64,000 bases of DNA from contig NZ_CANMHM010000004.1 of the NCBI RefSeq assembly GCF_947497695.1, forward strand, positions 140,474 through 204,473. The letters are read 5' to 3'. Positions 1 to 8,657 of this stretch are shown piece by piece. The DNA comes from an uncultured Polaribacter sp. Its GTDB lineage: Bacteria > Bacteroidota > Bacteroidia > Flavobacteriales > Flavobacteriaceae. Numbering within the stretch: position 1 is the stretch's first letter; each line of letters begins with the position of its first letter. Below the pieces are notes generated by a model. That model made no database searches and was not told the origin of the DNA. It saw only the letters and a program-made list of their open reading frames with translations. The position numbers and the translations under genes are program-made.

Positions 1-1
1 A

Positions 2-295
2 GACAATATTCAAAAATTTGAAGTTGATGGAGATTCTTTTATTTTTGGATTGCCTGGAATGCCAGAGATTAGATTGGTTCTTAAAGAAAAAACAGCTTAC
101 TCTAATATAACTCTAGGTGCTGCAAGTAGTAAATTACCTTTTACTTTAGCGGCAGATTTAAATGAAATTGCAGAAGATAAAACAGAAGTAAAATTAAATT
201 TTGAAGGAGAATTCAATGCAATGATGGCTATGATGATAAAAAAACCATTAACCAAATTTGTTGATACTCTTACAGAAAATATTGGAAAACTTTAA
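2..295 (+). CDS. SRPBCC-like protein, 3' part only
   Basis: The reading frame is open to the left edge of the window, so this is the C-terminal 97 residues of a longer gene; the internal ATG at 50 is unlikely to be the true start. The sequence alternates beta-strand-like stretches and ends in an amphipathic helix (TKFVDTLTENIGKL), which fits the C-terminal helix of START/SRPBCC ligand-binding folds. In flavobacteria an SRPBCC protein commonly precedes the biotin ligase gene, and that context is the main reason for the call. Its stop overlaps the stop of the convergent biotin ligase by four bases. The family assignment is an inference from a fragment. Confidence 0.5.
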   Translation, partial: DNIQKFEVDGDSFIFGLPGMPEIRLVLKEKTAYSNITLGAASSKLPFTLAADLNEIAEDKTEVKLNFEGEFNAMMAMMIKKPLTKFVDTLTENIGKL

Positions 296-1023
296 AGAAA
301 AGATACTTCTTTAACACCAAATTCTTTAATAGAATCATTCTCTAATTGAATTTGAAGTTTACCATCTTTAGAAATTCCAATAATAATTCCCATAAAAATT
401 TCATCCCTTGTATTTTTAAACATACTAGGGATATTTTTTTTGTACAAAACCTCTAAATAACGTTGTTCTAAAAATGTATATTCTTTAGCTGCTAACAAGC
501 TAATATTTTTTTGAAGTGATTTTAAAATAACCTTTAACAAATCATCTAAATTAGATGCTAAATCGGTTTCTAATTTTAAAGAAGTTGCATTATTTAAAAA
601 TTCTGGAAATATTTCTTGATTTACATTAAGACCAATGCCAATTATTGTATTTTTTATATTAGTACCTCTAAAATTATTTTCTACAAGTATTCCACAAATT
701 TTTTTATTTGCTGACAAAATGTCGTTGGGCCATTTAATGGAAACTCTTTTAATTTTTTTAGCAATTAAAACATCATAAATAGCCAAAGAAATAGCAAAAT
801 TTAAATATCTTTTTTTTACTATTTTTAAATCATCAAACGCAACAAAAACACTAAAAGTAAGGTTTTTATAGGGTGTAGATATCCATGAACTTTCTAATTG
901 ACCCCTCCCTTTTTCTTGGTGATCTGTAATAACAATTGTATAGTTTTTTAAGGTAGAATTTTGCGACAAATCCTTTAAAAAAGAATTTGTAGAATCAGTG
1001 GCATTAAGTTTGATTATTTCCAA
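292..1023 (-). CDS. birA: Biotin--[acetyl-CoA-carboxylase] ligase
   Basis: Activates biotin with ATP and attaches it to the biotin carboxyl carrier protein of acetyl-CoA carboxylase in the cytoplasm. The 243 residues show the ligase core: KGRGQLESSW (the glycine-rich biotinyl-AMP loop, about residues 38-47), KWPNDI (about 98-103) and KICGILVEN, followed by a short SH3-like C-terminal domain. There is no N-terminal helix-turn-helix, so this is a monofunctional ligase that should not act as a repressor. It is divergent from rsfS across an 87-bp gap and convergent with the SRPBCC gene. Confidence 0.9.
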   Translation of the reverse strand: MEIIKLNATDSTNSFLKDLSQNSTLKNYTIVITDHQEKGRGQLESSWISTPYKNLTFSVFVAFDDLKIVKKRYLNFAISLAIYDVLIAKKIKRVSIKWPNDILSANKKICGILVENNFRGTNIKNTIIGIGLNVNQEIFPEFLNNATSLKLETDLASNLDDLLKVILKSLQKNISLLAAKEYTFLEQRYLEVLYKKNIPSMFKNTRDEIFMGIIIGISKDGKLQIQLENDSIKEFGVKEVSFL

Positions 1024-1080
1024 GTGTTAAATAATGTGTAAACTACTGTAATAATAAACAAAATACTCGCAAAAAAATAA

Positions 1081-1088
1081 TAACTTTG
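1081..1088 (+). promoter_or_regulatory. -7 box of the rsfS-ftsH operon
   Basis: TAACTTTG matches the Bacteroidota housekeeping -7 consensus TAnnTTTG exactly and lies 22 bp before the rsfS start. No clear TTTG was found at the expected -33 position, so only the -7 element is claimed. Confidence 0.5.
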
Positions 1089-1110
1089 CGTTTAATTAGA
1101 AAAAAAGTTA

Positions 1111-1479
1111 ATGACAAACAAAAAAGTAAGTACAGATGATTTAATTGCTTTGATTATCAAAGGAATTGATGAAGTTAAAGGAGAAGGTATTCAATTATTA
1201 GACTTACGAGATATAGAAAATACAGTTTGCGATTATTTTATAATTTGCTCTGGAAATTCTAATACACAAGTAAATGCAATTTCTGGTTCTATTCAAAAAA
1301 TAGTTAGTAAAGAGCTAAAAGACAAACCTTGGCATATAGAAGGACAAACAAACTCTGAGTGGGTTTTAATGGATTATGTTAACGTAGTTGTTCACATTTT
1401 TCAAAAACATGTACGTGAGTATTATGACATTGAAAGTCTTTGGGGAGATGCAAAAATTACAGAAATAAAATCAGTTTAA
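1111..1479 (+). CDS. rsfS: Ribosome silencing factor RsfS
   Basis: Binds ribosomal protein L14 and blocks subunit joining when nutrients are short. The 122-residue length is normal for the family. Visible signatures are the DYFIICSGNSNTQV segment (about residues 41-54) and WHIEGQTNSEWVLMDY near residue 94, followed by VVVHIF. It is the first gene of a long same-strand operon; ftsH begins 20 bp after its stop. This rsfS-ftsH order is common in flavobacteria. Confidence 0.93.
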   Translation: MTNKKVSTDDLIALIIKGIDEVKGEGIQLLDLRDIENTVCDYFIICSGNSNTQVNAISGSIQKIVSKELKDKPWHIEGQTNSEWVLMDYVNVVVHIFQKHVREYYDIESLWGDAKITEIKSV

Positions 1480-1499
1480 ATTTTTTATTTATTAAATAA

Positions 1500-3482
1500 A
1501 TGAGTGATTCAAAAAAAGATAATAAACCAAATATTCCTAAATTTAAGTTTAACGCATATTGGATTTATGGTGCAGTATTTATTGCAATAATGGCATTTCA
1601 ATTTTTTAGTAGTGGAGATTTAGCTACTAAAAGTATTTCTAAAAATGAGTTTAATGAGATCTTAAAAGAAAATGATATTTCTAAAATTATTGTTGTTAAC
1701 AATAATATAGCTCAAATTTTTATTAAAGAAGACAAAATAAAAAAAGCACGTTATCAAAAAATGGTAAATTCTGCTTTTTACTCAAAAACAAATTCTTTAT
1801 TCGAATATAATTTTGGAGACTTACAAAATTTTGAAAAAAACATCGAACAAATCAGAAAAGAAAATGATTTAAATTTCGATTTAAAAAATGAAAATAGAAC
1901 CAGTGTTTTTGACACTATTCTTGGTTTTTTACCTTTCATTATATTAATAGCAGTTTGGTTATTTTTTATGAAAAGAATGTCTGGTGGAGGAGCTGGAGCT
2001 GGTGGAGGAGGTCAAATTTTTAGCATTGGTAAATCTAAAGCGAAATTATTTGATAAAGATACCAAAGTAAAAACTACGTTTGAAAATGTAGCTGGTTTAG
2101 AAGGAGCTAAAGAGGAAGTGCAAGAGATTGTAGACTTCTTAAAAAATCCAGAAAAATATACTTCTTTGGGAGGTAAAATACCAAAAGGAGCTTTATTAGT
2201 TGGCCCTCCAGGAACAGGAAAAACATTATTAGCTAAAGCAGTTGCAGGTGAGGCAGATGTACCTTTTTTCTCTTTATCTGGGTCAGATTTTGTAGAAATG
2301 TTTGTAGGTGTTGGTGCTTCTCGTGTTAGAGATTTGTTTAAACAAGCCGCACAAAAATCGCCTTCAATTATTTTTATTGATGAAATTGATGCGATTGGAA
2401 GAGCTCGTGGAAAAAATAGTATGACTGGTGGTAATGATGAACGTGAAAATACTTTGAATCAATTACTTACTGAAATGGATGGTTTTGGCACAGATACCAA
2501 TGTAATTGTATTGGCTGCAACCAATAGAGCAGATGTTTTAGACAGTGCTTTAATGCGTGCAGGTCGTTTTGATAGACAAATTTACGTAGACTTACCAAAC
2601 ATAAACGAAAGAAAAGAAATTTTTGAAGTTCACATCAAACCTTTAAAACTAGCAGATGATGTTAAAATCGAATTCTTAGCTCAACAAACTCCTGGTTTTT
2701 CTGGAGCTGATATTGCTAATATGTGTAATGAATCTGCTTTAATTGCTGCTAGAAATGGTAAAAAAGCGATTCATCATCAAGATTTTTTAGATGCAGTAGA
2801 TAGAATTGTTGGTGGTTTAGAAAAGAAAAACAAGGTTATTACTCCAAAAGAAAAAGAAGTAATTGCTTATCATGAAGCAGGGCATGCAACTATTAGTTGG
2901 ATGGTAGAACATGCTGCACCATTGGTAAAAGTAACCATTGTTCCAAGAGGGCAATCTTTAGGAGCTGCTTGGTATTTACCAGCAGAAAGAATGATTGTGC
3001 AAACAGAACAAATGTTAGATGAAATGTGTGCTACAATGGGAGGTAGAGCTGCAGAAAAAGTTATTTTTAATAAAATTTCTACAGGAGCTTTAAGTGATTT
3101 AGAAAAAGTGACTAAACAAGCTAGAGCTATGGTAACTGTTTATGGTTTAAATGAAGAGGTAGGTAACGTTACCTACTATGATTCATCTGGAAACGATGGC
3201 TTTGTAAAACCTTACAGTGAAGAAACTGGCAAAAAAATTGATACCGAAATTTCTAAAATAATAGAAGCTCAATATTTAAGAGCTATTAAATTATTAGAAC
3301 TGCATAAAGATAAGTTAACAACGTTAGCAAATTTATTATTAGAAAAAGAAGTTATATTTAAAGATGACTTAGAGAAAATTTTTGGAAAAAGACCTTTTGA
3401 AGAAGTTGAAGAAAAAGTAGTTGAAAAAAAAAATAAAGAAGAAGAGCCAATTTTACCAGTAGCAGAAGACACTGTAGAATAA
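1500..3482 (+). CDS. ftsH: ATP-dependent zinc metalloprotease FtsH
   Basis: Membrane-anchored AAA+ protease that degrades misfolded or short-lived membrane and cytosolic proteins. Seen in the 660 residues: an N-terminal membrane helix (about 20-36), a periplasmic segment, a second helix (about 136-155) followed by a Gly-rich linker, Walker A GPPGTGKT at about 235, Walker [12 protein letters not shown], the second-region-of-homology RAGRFDRQ, and the zinc site HEAGH at about 458-462. The tail is Glu/Lys rich. Length and order of parts are normal. In E. coli FtsH controls lipid A synthesis, so its place beside cdsA and psd is suggestive only. Confidence 0.97.
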   Translation: MSDSKKDNKPNIPKFKFNAYWIYGAVFIAIMAFQFFSSGDLATKSISKNEFNEILKENDISKIIVVNNNIAQIFIKEDKIKKARYQKMVNSAFYSKTNSLFEYNFGDLQNFEKNIEQIRKENDLNFDLKNENRTSVFDTILGFLPFIILIAVWLFFMKRMSGGGAGAGGGGQIFSIGKSKAKLFDKDTKVKTTFENVAGLEGAKEEVQEIVDFLKNPEKYTSLGGKIPKGALLVGPPGTGKTLLAKAVAGEADVPFFSLSGSDFVEMFVGVGASRVRDLFKQAAQKSPSIIFIDEIDAIGRARGKNSMTGGNDERENTLNQLLTEMDGFGTDTNVIVLAATNRADVLDSALMRAGRFDRQIYVDLPNINERKEIFEVHIKPLKLADDVKIEFLAQQTPGFSGADIANMCNESALIAARNGKKAIHHQDFLDAVDRIVGGLEKKNKVITPKEKEVIAYHEAGHATISWMVEHAAPLVKVTIVPRGQSLGAAWYLPAERMIVQTEQMLDEMCATMGGRAAEKVIFNKISTGALSDLEKVTKQARAMVTVYGLNEEVGNVTYYDSSGNDGFVKPYSEETGKKIDTEISKIIEAQYLRAIKLLELHKDKLTTLANLLLEKEVIFKDDLEKIFGKRPFEEVEEKVVEKKNKEEEPILPVAEDTVE

Positions 3483-3500
3483 ATAAACATCTTTAATTAA

Positions 3501-4085
3501 ATGAGTTTTTTTAAAAAGCTATTCAATAAAACTGATAAAAAAAATAAAGAAATTCAAGAGCAAGAAGTTAATCTTGCTCTTGATGATTCTTTTGTACACC
3601 AATTTCTAAAAAAAGGTGGTAAATTTCTATATTGCTTAAGAAAAACTGAAGTTGCTAATAACCTACAAAATATTTTAAAAGAAAATCACTGGACTCAATT
3701 GACTCTTTTAAATGACGAACTAGTTACTTTATTTAGCAAAAAAAATGTAACAGTGAGTAAAACCTTTCAATCAAGTATACCAGTTCTATTAAGCTGTGAA
3801 CATTTGATTGCAGATAATGGAGATATCTTATTTTCTTCAAATCAATTAAAAAGTAATAAACTATCTGAAATGCCTCAAAACTTCATTGTTTATGCAACTA
3901 CAAGTCAATTGGTTAAAGATACTAGAGAGGGCTTAGCAGGTATAAAAATACACAATAAAGAAAATTTACCTACAAACATTTCTGCCATCAAAAATTACAT
4001 TATCGATAAAAATGACGATAATTTTTTAAACTATGGTAACAGTAACTCAAAAAACTTATATTTGCTACTATTAGAAGATTTATAA
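3501..4085 (+). CDS. LUD-domain protein (LutC/YkgG-like)
   Basis: A 194-residue protein with the LUD fold features: a helix near TEVANNLQNILKE, strands leading to LLSCEHLIADNGDI (a segment typical of LutC-like proteins), and FIVYATTSQLVKD. LutC belongs to the lactate oxidation complex, but there are no lutA or lutB genes here, so a role in lactate use is not supported. It is placed between ftsH and cdsA in the same operon, with one base separating it from cdsA. Function unknown; family call fairly secure. Confidence 0.7.
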   Translation: MSFFKKLFNKTDKKNKEIQEQEVNLALDDSFVHQFLKKGGKFLYCLRKTEVANNLQNILKENHWTQLTLLNDELVTLFSKKNVTVSKTFQSSIPVLLSCEHLIADNGDILFSSNQLKSNKLSEMPQNFIVYATTSQLVKDTREGLAGIKIHNKENLPTNISAIKNYIIDKNDDNFLNYGNSNSKNLYLLLLEDL

Positions 4086-4086
4086 T

Positions 4087-4881
4087 ATGAGTAACCTTTT
4101 AAAAAGGAGTCTTTCTGGAATTATATATGTTTTACTATTCTTATCTGCCATTCTTTTTTCTAAAGAATCGTACATAATACTAACATCTATATTTGGTTTG
4201 TTATGTATTTGGGAATTTTCTAACCTTATAAAGTTTAAAGGTTTTATTGGCTATATTTTTTTTGGCTTAACATTGTTTTTAATGTTAAAAAGACCAGAAA
4301 ATTATGCAATTGCCATTATTTTAAGCATAACAATACTCTCTTCTTTATCACTTATATACTATTTGTTTTCTAAGAAAGAAATTACCTTTTCTACAGATAG
4401 ATCTAAATCAGGTATATTAATAAGGTACATTATTTTTTCTATGGTTTTTTTAATACTTTTGCCTGTATATAAAGGAAACTATAATCCCAATTTAATGATT
4501 TCTATATTGATCATGATTTGGGTAAATGATAGTTTTGCCTTTTTAGTTGGTAAAAACTTTGGTAAGACAAAACTTTTTGTTTCAGTTTCACCAAAAAAAA
4601 CAAGAGAAGGTTTTTTGGGAGGTTTAGCTTTTGCTTTACTAGCTGCATTTATTATTAGTAAGTTTAATAACGATTTTACACTTATAAATTGGTTTATAAT
4701 CGCTTTTATTGTGAGTGTTATTGGTACAATTGGTGATTTAGTAGAGTCAAAATTTAAGAGACAAGCTAATATTAAAGATAGTGGATCAATAATGCCAGGT
4801 CATGGAGGAATTTTAGATAGGTTAGATAGTTTACTATTTGCTGCTCCATTTGTTTATGTATATATTAATTTTATAATTTAA
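4087..4881 (+). CDS. cdsA: Phosphatidate cytidylyltransferase
   Basis: Makes CDP-diacylglycerol from phosphatidic acid and CTP in the inner membrane, the branch point of phospholipid synthesis. The 264 residues contain about seven hydrophobic helices. The family signature is complete: NDSFAFLVGKNFGKTKL then SPKKTREGFLGG (about residues 147-180), and later GDLVESKFKR and PGHGGILDRLDS. psd starts two bases after its stop, so consecutive steps in phosphatidylethanolamine synthesis are co-transcribed; the phosphatidylserine synthase between them is not in the window. Confidence 0.95.
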   Translation: MSNLLKRSLSGIIYVLLFLSAILFSKESYIILTSIFGLLCIWEFSNLIKFKGFIGYIFFGLTLFLMLKRPENYAIAIILSITILSSLSLIYYLFSKKEITFSTDRSKSGILIRYIIFSMVFLILLPVYKGNYNPNLMISILIMIWVNDSFAFLVGKNFGKTKLFVSVSPKKTREGFLGGLAFALLAAFIISKFNNDFTLINWFIIAFIVSVIGTIGDLVESKFKRQANIKDSGSIMPGHGGILDRLDSLLFAAPFVYVYINFII

Positions 4882-4883
4882 GT

Positions 4884-5540
4884 ATGATTCGTTTTCACAA
4901 AGAAGGGTATAAAATAATTACAATTGCTTTAATACTCTCTGTTGCAGGTATACTATTAGCCGAAAAATTTATTGATAGTACTTGGTTGGTTAAAACTATT
5001 CAAATATTAATACTTGCTTTATTAATAATTATTTTACAATTTTTTAGAAATCCTAAAAGAATTGCTCCTTTAAACGATAACGCTTTGGTTGCACCTGTAG
5101 ATGGTAAAGTTGTGGTTATTGAAGAAGTTGAAGAACCAGAATATTTTAAAGGAAAAAGATTACAAGTTTCTATTTTTATGTCTCCCATAAACGTGCATGT
5201 TACAAGATATGCAATGAGTGGAGTTGTAAAATACAGCAAATATCACCCTGGAAAATATTTAGTTGCATGGCACCCAAAAGCATCAACAGAAAATGAAAGA
5301 ACAACTATTGTTTTGAATAATGCAGTATTTGGAGATGTTTTATACAGACAAATAGCAGGTGCTTTAGCAAAAAGAATTGTAAATTATGCAAAAGAAGGAG
5401 AAAAAGTGATACAAGGTACAGATGCTGGTTTTATAAAATTTGGCTCTAGAGTAGATCTTTTTTTACCTTTAAACACAAAGTTAAACGTATCTTTAGGAGA
5501 CAAAGTAAAAGGAGGTACTCAAATAATCGCAGAAAAATAA
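4884..5540 (+). CDS. psd: Phosphatidylserine decarboxylase family protein
   Basis: Converts phosphatidylserine to phosphatidylethanolamine. At 218 residues it is the short type found in Bacteroidota and archaea rather than the longer E. coli form. Two N-terminal hydrophobic helices (about 10-50) anchor it. VAPVDGKVVVIE and MSPINVHVTRY are characteristic core segments, and KFGSRVDLFLP near residue 190 contains the Gly-Ser pair at which the proenzyme should cut itself to create the pyruvoyl cofactor. It sits between cdsA and the acyl-CoA-binding gene with gaps of 2 and 4 bp. Confidence 0.93.
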   Translation: MIRFHKEGYKIITIALILSVAGILLAEKFIDSTWLVKTIQILILALLIIILQFFRNPKRIAPLNDNALVAPVDGKVVVIEEVEEPEYFKGKRLQVSIFMSPINVHVTRYAMSGVVKYSKYHPGKYLVAWHPKASTENERTTIVLNNAVFGDVLYRQIAGALAKRIVNYAKEGEKVIQGTDAGFIKFGSRVDLFLPLNTKLNVSLGDKVKGGTQIIAEK

Positions 5541-5544
5541 TACT

Positions 5545-5817
5545 ATGGAATCTGATTTAGACAAAAAGTTTAATGATGCTTTTGATAGAATGTCAAAGTT
5601 AAAAAAGGGTAGTATAACTCAAGATACAATGCTAAAACTTTATGCATATAACAAACAAGCCAATTTTGGAAATCAATCTTCTTTAAATAGTGAACCAAAC
5701 GTTAGAAATGGTTTTAAATTTAATGCTTGGGTACAATTAAATGGCATGTCTTCAAAGAATGCTAAAATAGCATATATAGAATTAGCAAACACAATTTTAA
5801 ATCCTAAAAATCAGTAA
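5545..5817 (+). CDS. Acyl-CoA-binding protein (ACBP)
   Basis: A 90-residue four-helix protein that binds long-chain acyl-CoA esters. Recognised by MLKLYAYNKQANFG in helix 2 and the FKFNAWVQLNGMS segment, which corresponds to the family's KxxAW motif in helix 3, followed by A..AYI.L in helix 4. ACBPs are mainly eukaryotic and only patchily present in bacteria. Lying one base before the YceI-like gene and directly after psd, it may buffer acyl-CoA for membrane lipid synthesis; that role is inferred from context. Confidence 0.88.
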   Translation: MESDLDKKFNDAFDRMSKLKKGSITQDTMLKLYAYNKQANFGNQSSLNSEPNVRNGFKFNAWVQLNGMSSKNAKIAYIELANTILNPKNQ

Positions 5818-5818
5818 A

Positions 5819-6448
5819 ATGAAAAAAATAATTATTACATCGTTACTTTTTGTTGTCGCTTTTAATTTATCATCTTGTAAATCAAATAAAAAAGAAAAAA
5901 CGCCTACAGAAACAAAAATTGAAGTTAAAAAAAGTACTGCGGCCTTTTCATTAAAAGAAGCAGATAAAAACATTAGCTTTTTAGCTTACAAAACTACAGA
6001 TAAAGTAGCTGTTGGAGGACAATTTAAAAAAGTTGATATTATTTCTGGAGGAGAAGGAAACACTATTAAAGAAGCTATTAATAATACAGAATTCTCAGTA
6101 CCAGTTAGCAGTCTTTTTACTAAAGATACAAGTAGAGATTACAAAATAAAGAAGTTCTTTTTTGGTGTAATGGAAAACACAAAATTATTATCTGGCAAAT
6201 TGGTTATAGAAAATGATTCTATTGGTTATACTAATCTTAAAATGAATGGTATTACTGAAAAAGTGCCTTTTAAATATACTTTGGCAAACAATACTTTTTC
6301 TATGAACGCAACTATGGATGTTAGTAATTGGAAAGCCTTAGAAGCTTTAAATTCTTTAAACACAGTTTGTAAAGAATTACATAAAGGAGCTGATGGAATT
6401 TCTAAAACTTGGAGCGAAGTGACTTTAAATATTACTACTACTTTTTAA
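5819..6448 (+). CDS. YceI-like lipoprotein
   Basis: Secreted lipoprotein of 209 residues: signal peptide with lipobox LSSC (lipid-modified Cys at about 20), then a Lys/Glu-rich linker and a beta-rich domain. The NGITEKVPFKY segment and overall layout resemble YceI lipocalin-like proteins that bind polyisoprenoids in the periplasm. It is the last gene of the rsfS-to-YceI operon, and its stop lies 4 bp from the stop of the convergent epimerase. No partner or ligand can be read from the sequence. Confidence 0.7.
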   Translation: MKKIIITSLLFVVAFNLSSCKSNKKEKTPTETKIEVKKSTAAFSLKEADKNISFLAYKTTDKVAVGGQFKKVDIISGGEGNTIKEAINNTEFSVPVSSLFTKDTSRDYKIKKFFFGVMENTKLLSGKLVIENDSIGYTNLKMNGITEKVPFKYTLANNTFSMNATMDVSNWKALEALNSLNTVCKELHKGADGISKTWSEVTLNITTTF

Positions 6449-6452
6449 GAAA

Positions 6453-7328
6453 CTATAAATTATTCAACGCTTTTTTTAGCGTTTTAAATCGAAAAGAATA
6501 GCCGTTCTTTTCGATTTTTTTTGTCGAAATTCTACTGCCTTCTAATAAAATAATTGCCAATTCTCCAAAAAGTAACTTTAATATAAAACTTGGTACACCA
6601 ATTCCAACAAAAGGTCTTTTAATACTTTTTGCTAATTCTTTAGAAAACGTTTTACTTGTGTGATATTCTGGAGCAACAGCATTAAAAACACCTTTTAAGT
6701 GATTATCAATAGCTCTTATGTACAATAAACACAAATCGTCTATATGAATCCAAGGCATATATTGATTACCAGAACCTAAAGGAGATACAATTGGTGTTCT
6801 CATTTTTTCTAAAGCTCCTCCCTCTTTTGATAAAACAATACCCGTTCTTAAAATTGTTACAGGTATGTTTTCTGTTGAAAATTGATGTGCTGCTTCTTCC
6901 CATTTATGGCAAACTTCGCCTAAAAAATCATCTCCTACTTTAGCTGTCTCTTCAAAAATAGTTTCTACAGTAACTGCACCATAATATCCAATACCAGAGG
7001 CAGAAATAAATCCTTTTAAATTAATATTTAAATCCTTTATTTTAGCAAAAAGTAAATTTGCAGTGTCTACCCTACTGTTAATAATTACTTTTTTTCTTTC
7101 TTTAGACCAACGTTTATCAGCAATACCAGCTCCTGCTAAATGGATAATATAATCTGTATCAACCAATGCTTTATCATCAATATAATTTTTAGAAATATCC
7201 CACTTGAATTCATTTTTAAGTTTAGGGTTTCTACTTAAAATTACAACTTCGTGTTTTTTATCAATCAACATTTCTGTTAATCTTTTTCCTACTAAACCTG
7301 TACCACCTGTTATTAAAATTTTTGCCAT
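6453..7328 (-). CDS. TIGR01777 family NAD-dependent epimerase-like protein
   Basis: Extended short-chain dehydrogenase fold of 291 residues. The N-terminal Rossmann motif ITGGTGLVGKRL (residues 6-17) binds NAD(P). SGIGYYGAVT and the downstream W..E.AA are typical of the TIGR01777 (YfcH-like) family, and the C-terminal part around PSFILKLLFGE matches its DUF1731 region. The substrate is unknown for the family. It is divergent from the VWA gene, with a perfect palindrome in the shared 125-bp gap. Confidence 0.85.
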   Translation of the reverse strand: MAKILITGGTGLVGKRLTEMLIDKKHEVVILSRNPKLKNEFKWDISKNYIDDKALVDTDYIIHLAGAGIADKRWSKERKKVIINSRVDTANLLFAKIKDLNINLKGFISASGIGYYGAVTVETIFEETAKVGDDFLGEVCHKWEEAAHQFSTENIPVTILRTGIVLSKEGGALEKMRTPIVSPLGSGNQYMPWIHIDDLCLLYIRAIDNHLKGVFNAVAPEYHTSKTFSKELAKSIKRPFVGIGVPSFILKLLFGELAIILLEGSRISTKKIEKNGYSFRFKTLKKALNNL

Positions 7329-7360
7329 ATTGTAAAAGTACCATTTATTTGTTTAACAAT

Positions 7361-7377
7361 TTTTATCATTGATAAAA
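7361..7377. promoter_or_regulatory. Perfect 17-bp palindrome, candidate operator
   Basis: TTTTATCATTGATAAAA is a perfect inverted repeat with a one-base centre, in the intergenic space between the divergent epimerase and VWA genes. A further half-site (TTGATAAAAT) starts near 7393. The regulator is unknown; AT-rich chance occurrence is possible. Confidence 0.35.
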
Positions 7378-7453
7378 CAAATCTATATCAACATTTGATA
7401 AAATAATATAATTTCATCTAAAAATTTGTTCTAAAAGATTACTTTTATTGTTG

Positions 7454-8578
7454 ATGAAAAATAGAACAAAAAAAAAAGGATTTGTTTTTAAACCTTATGA
7501 GGCTGAAAATAAATCGCCCTTTGAAATGCTTTTTGAAATCTTTAAAGAGTTAATTACACATACCTCTGGCGATTTTGATGAAGCAATAGATTGGTTGCGT
7601 TCTTTAGATAAAGAATACAAACTAACCAATAAAGAGTATACTATTGATGATTTTATTGAAGATTTAAAGAAGAAAGGATACATTAAAGAAGAAGTTAAAG
7701 ACGATGGAACTGGAAGTGGGACAAAAATTACTCCTAAAACAGAAAGAGCAATTCGCCAACAAGCCTTAAATCTTATTTTTGGTAAAATTAAAAGAAGCGG
7801 TTCTGGTAACCATAAAAGTAAATCTGCAGGAATTGGAGATGAACATACTGGCGATTTTAGAGCCTACCAATTTGGCGATGCTTTAGACAAAGTTTCTGTT
7901 ACAGAAAGCATTAGAAACGCTCAAATTAACAACGGAATTGATAATTTTAGCCTTACAGAAAATGATTTGGTTGTTGAGGAAACTTTACATAAAAGCCAAA
8001 TGAGTACTGTTTTAATGATTGATATTAGCCATTCTATGATTTTGTATGGAGAAGACAGAATTACACCTGCCAAAAAAGTTGCCATGGCTTTGGCTGAATT
8101 AATAACTACTCGTTACCCAAAAGATACACTAGATATTATTGTTTTTGGTAACGATGCTTGGTCTATAAAAATTAAAGATTTGCCTTATTTGCAGGTAGGA
8201 CCTTACCATACAAATACAGTTGCTGGATTAAATTTAGCGATGGATTTATTGCGTAGAAAACGAAATACTAACAAACAAATTTTTATGATTACTGATGGCA
8301 AACCAAGTTGCTTGCGTTTGCCAGATGGACAGTATTACAAAAATAGTAATGGTTTAGACAAATATATTGTTGATAAATGCTATGGAATGGCACAACAAGC
8401 AAGAAAACTACACATACCAATTACCACTTTTATGATTGCAAAAGACCCTTATTTAATGCAATTTATAAAAACTTTTACAAAAGCAAATCAAGGAAAGGCT
8501 TTTTATACGGGCTTAAAAGGTTTGGGAGAAATGATTTTTGAAGATTACGAAACCAATAGAAAGAAAAGAATAAAATAA
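7454..8578 (+). CDS. VWA-domain protein, partner of the downstream ATPase
   Basis: A protein of 375 codons including stop. The ATG at 7454 is preferred over the TTG codons just upstream because it is followed by the basic N-terminus MKNRTKKK. The second half is a von Willebrand A domain with an intact metal-ion-dependent adhesion site: DISHS in VLMIDISHSM, later ITDGKP. The first half is charged and helical. No signal peptide, so it is cytoplasmic. VWA proteins coupled to MoxR or magnesium-chelatase-type AAA+ proteins act as metal- or protein-remodelling pairs; the ATPase gene follows 79 bp downstream. Substrate unknown. Confidence 0.85.
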   Translation: MKNRTKKKGFVFKPYEAENKSPFEMLFEIFKELITHTSGDFDEAIDWLRSLDKEYKLTNKEYTIDDFIEDLKKKGYIKEEVKDDGTGSGTKITPKTERAIRQQALNLIFGKIKRSGSGNHKSKSAGIGDEHTGDFRAYQFGDALDKVSVTESIRNAQINNGIDNFSLTENDLVVEETLHKSQMSTVLMIDISHSMILYGEDRITPAKKVAMALAELITTRYPKDTLDIIVFGNDAWSIKIKDLPYLQVGPYHTNTVAGLNLAMDLLRRKRNTNKQIFMITDGKPSCLRLPDGQYYKNSNGLDKYIVDKCYGMAQQARKLHIPITTFMIAKDPYLMQFIKTFTKANQGKAFYTGLKGLGEMIFEDYETNRKKRIK

Positions 8579-8657
8579 GAAAAGATAAAAGAGCAAAGAA
8601 TATAGAGAATGGAGTCTTTAACCTTTATCCTATCTTCTTTTTTCTAAATTTAGATAT

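Noticed and set aside
5000..5239. Minus-strand frame opposite psd
   Set aside because: Shadow of a well-supported gene; same holds for frames opposite ftsH (3269-3490), gcvP and the SIR2 gene.
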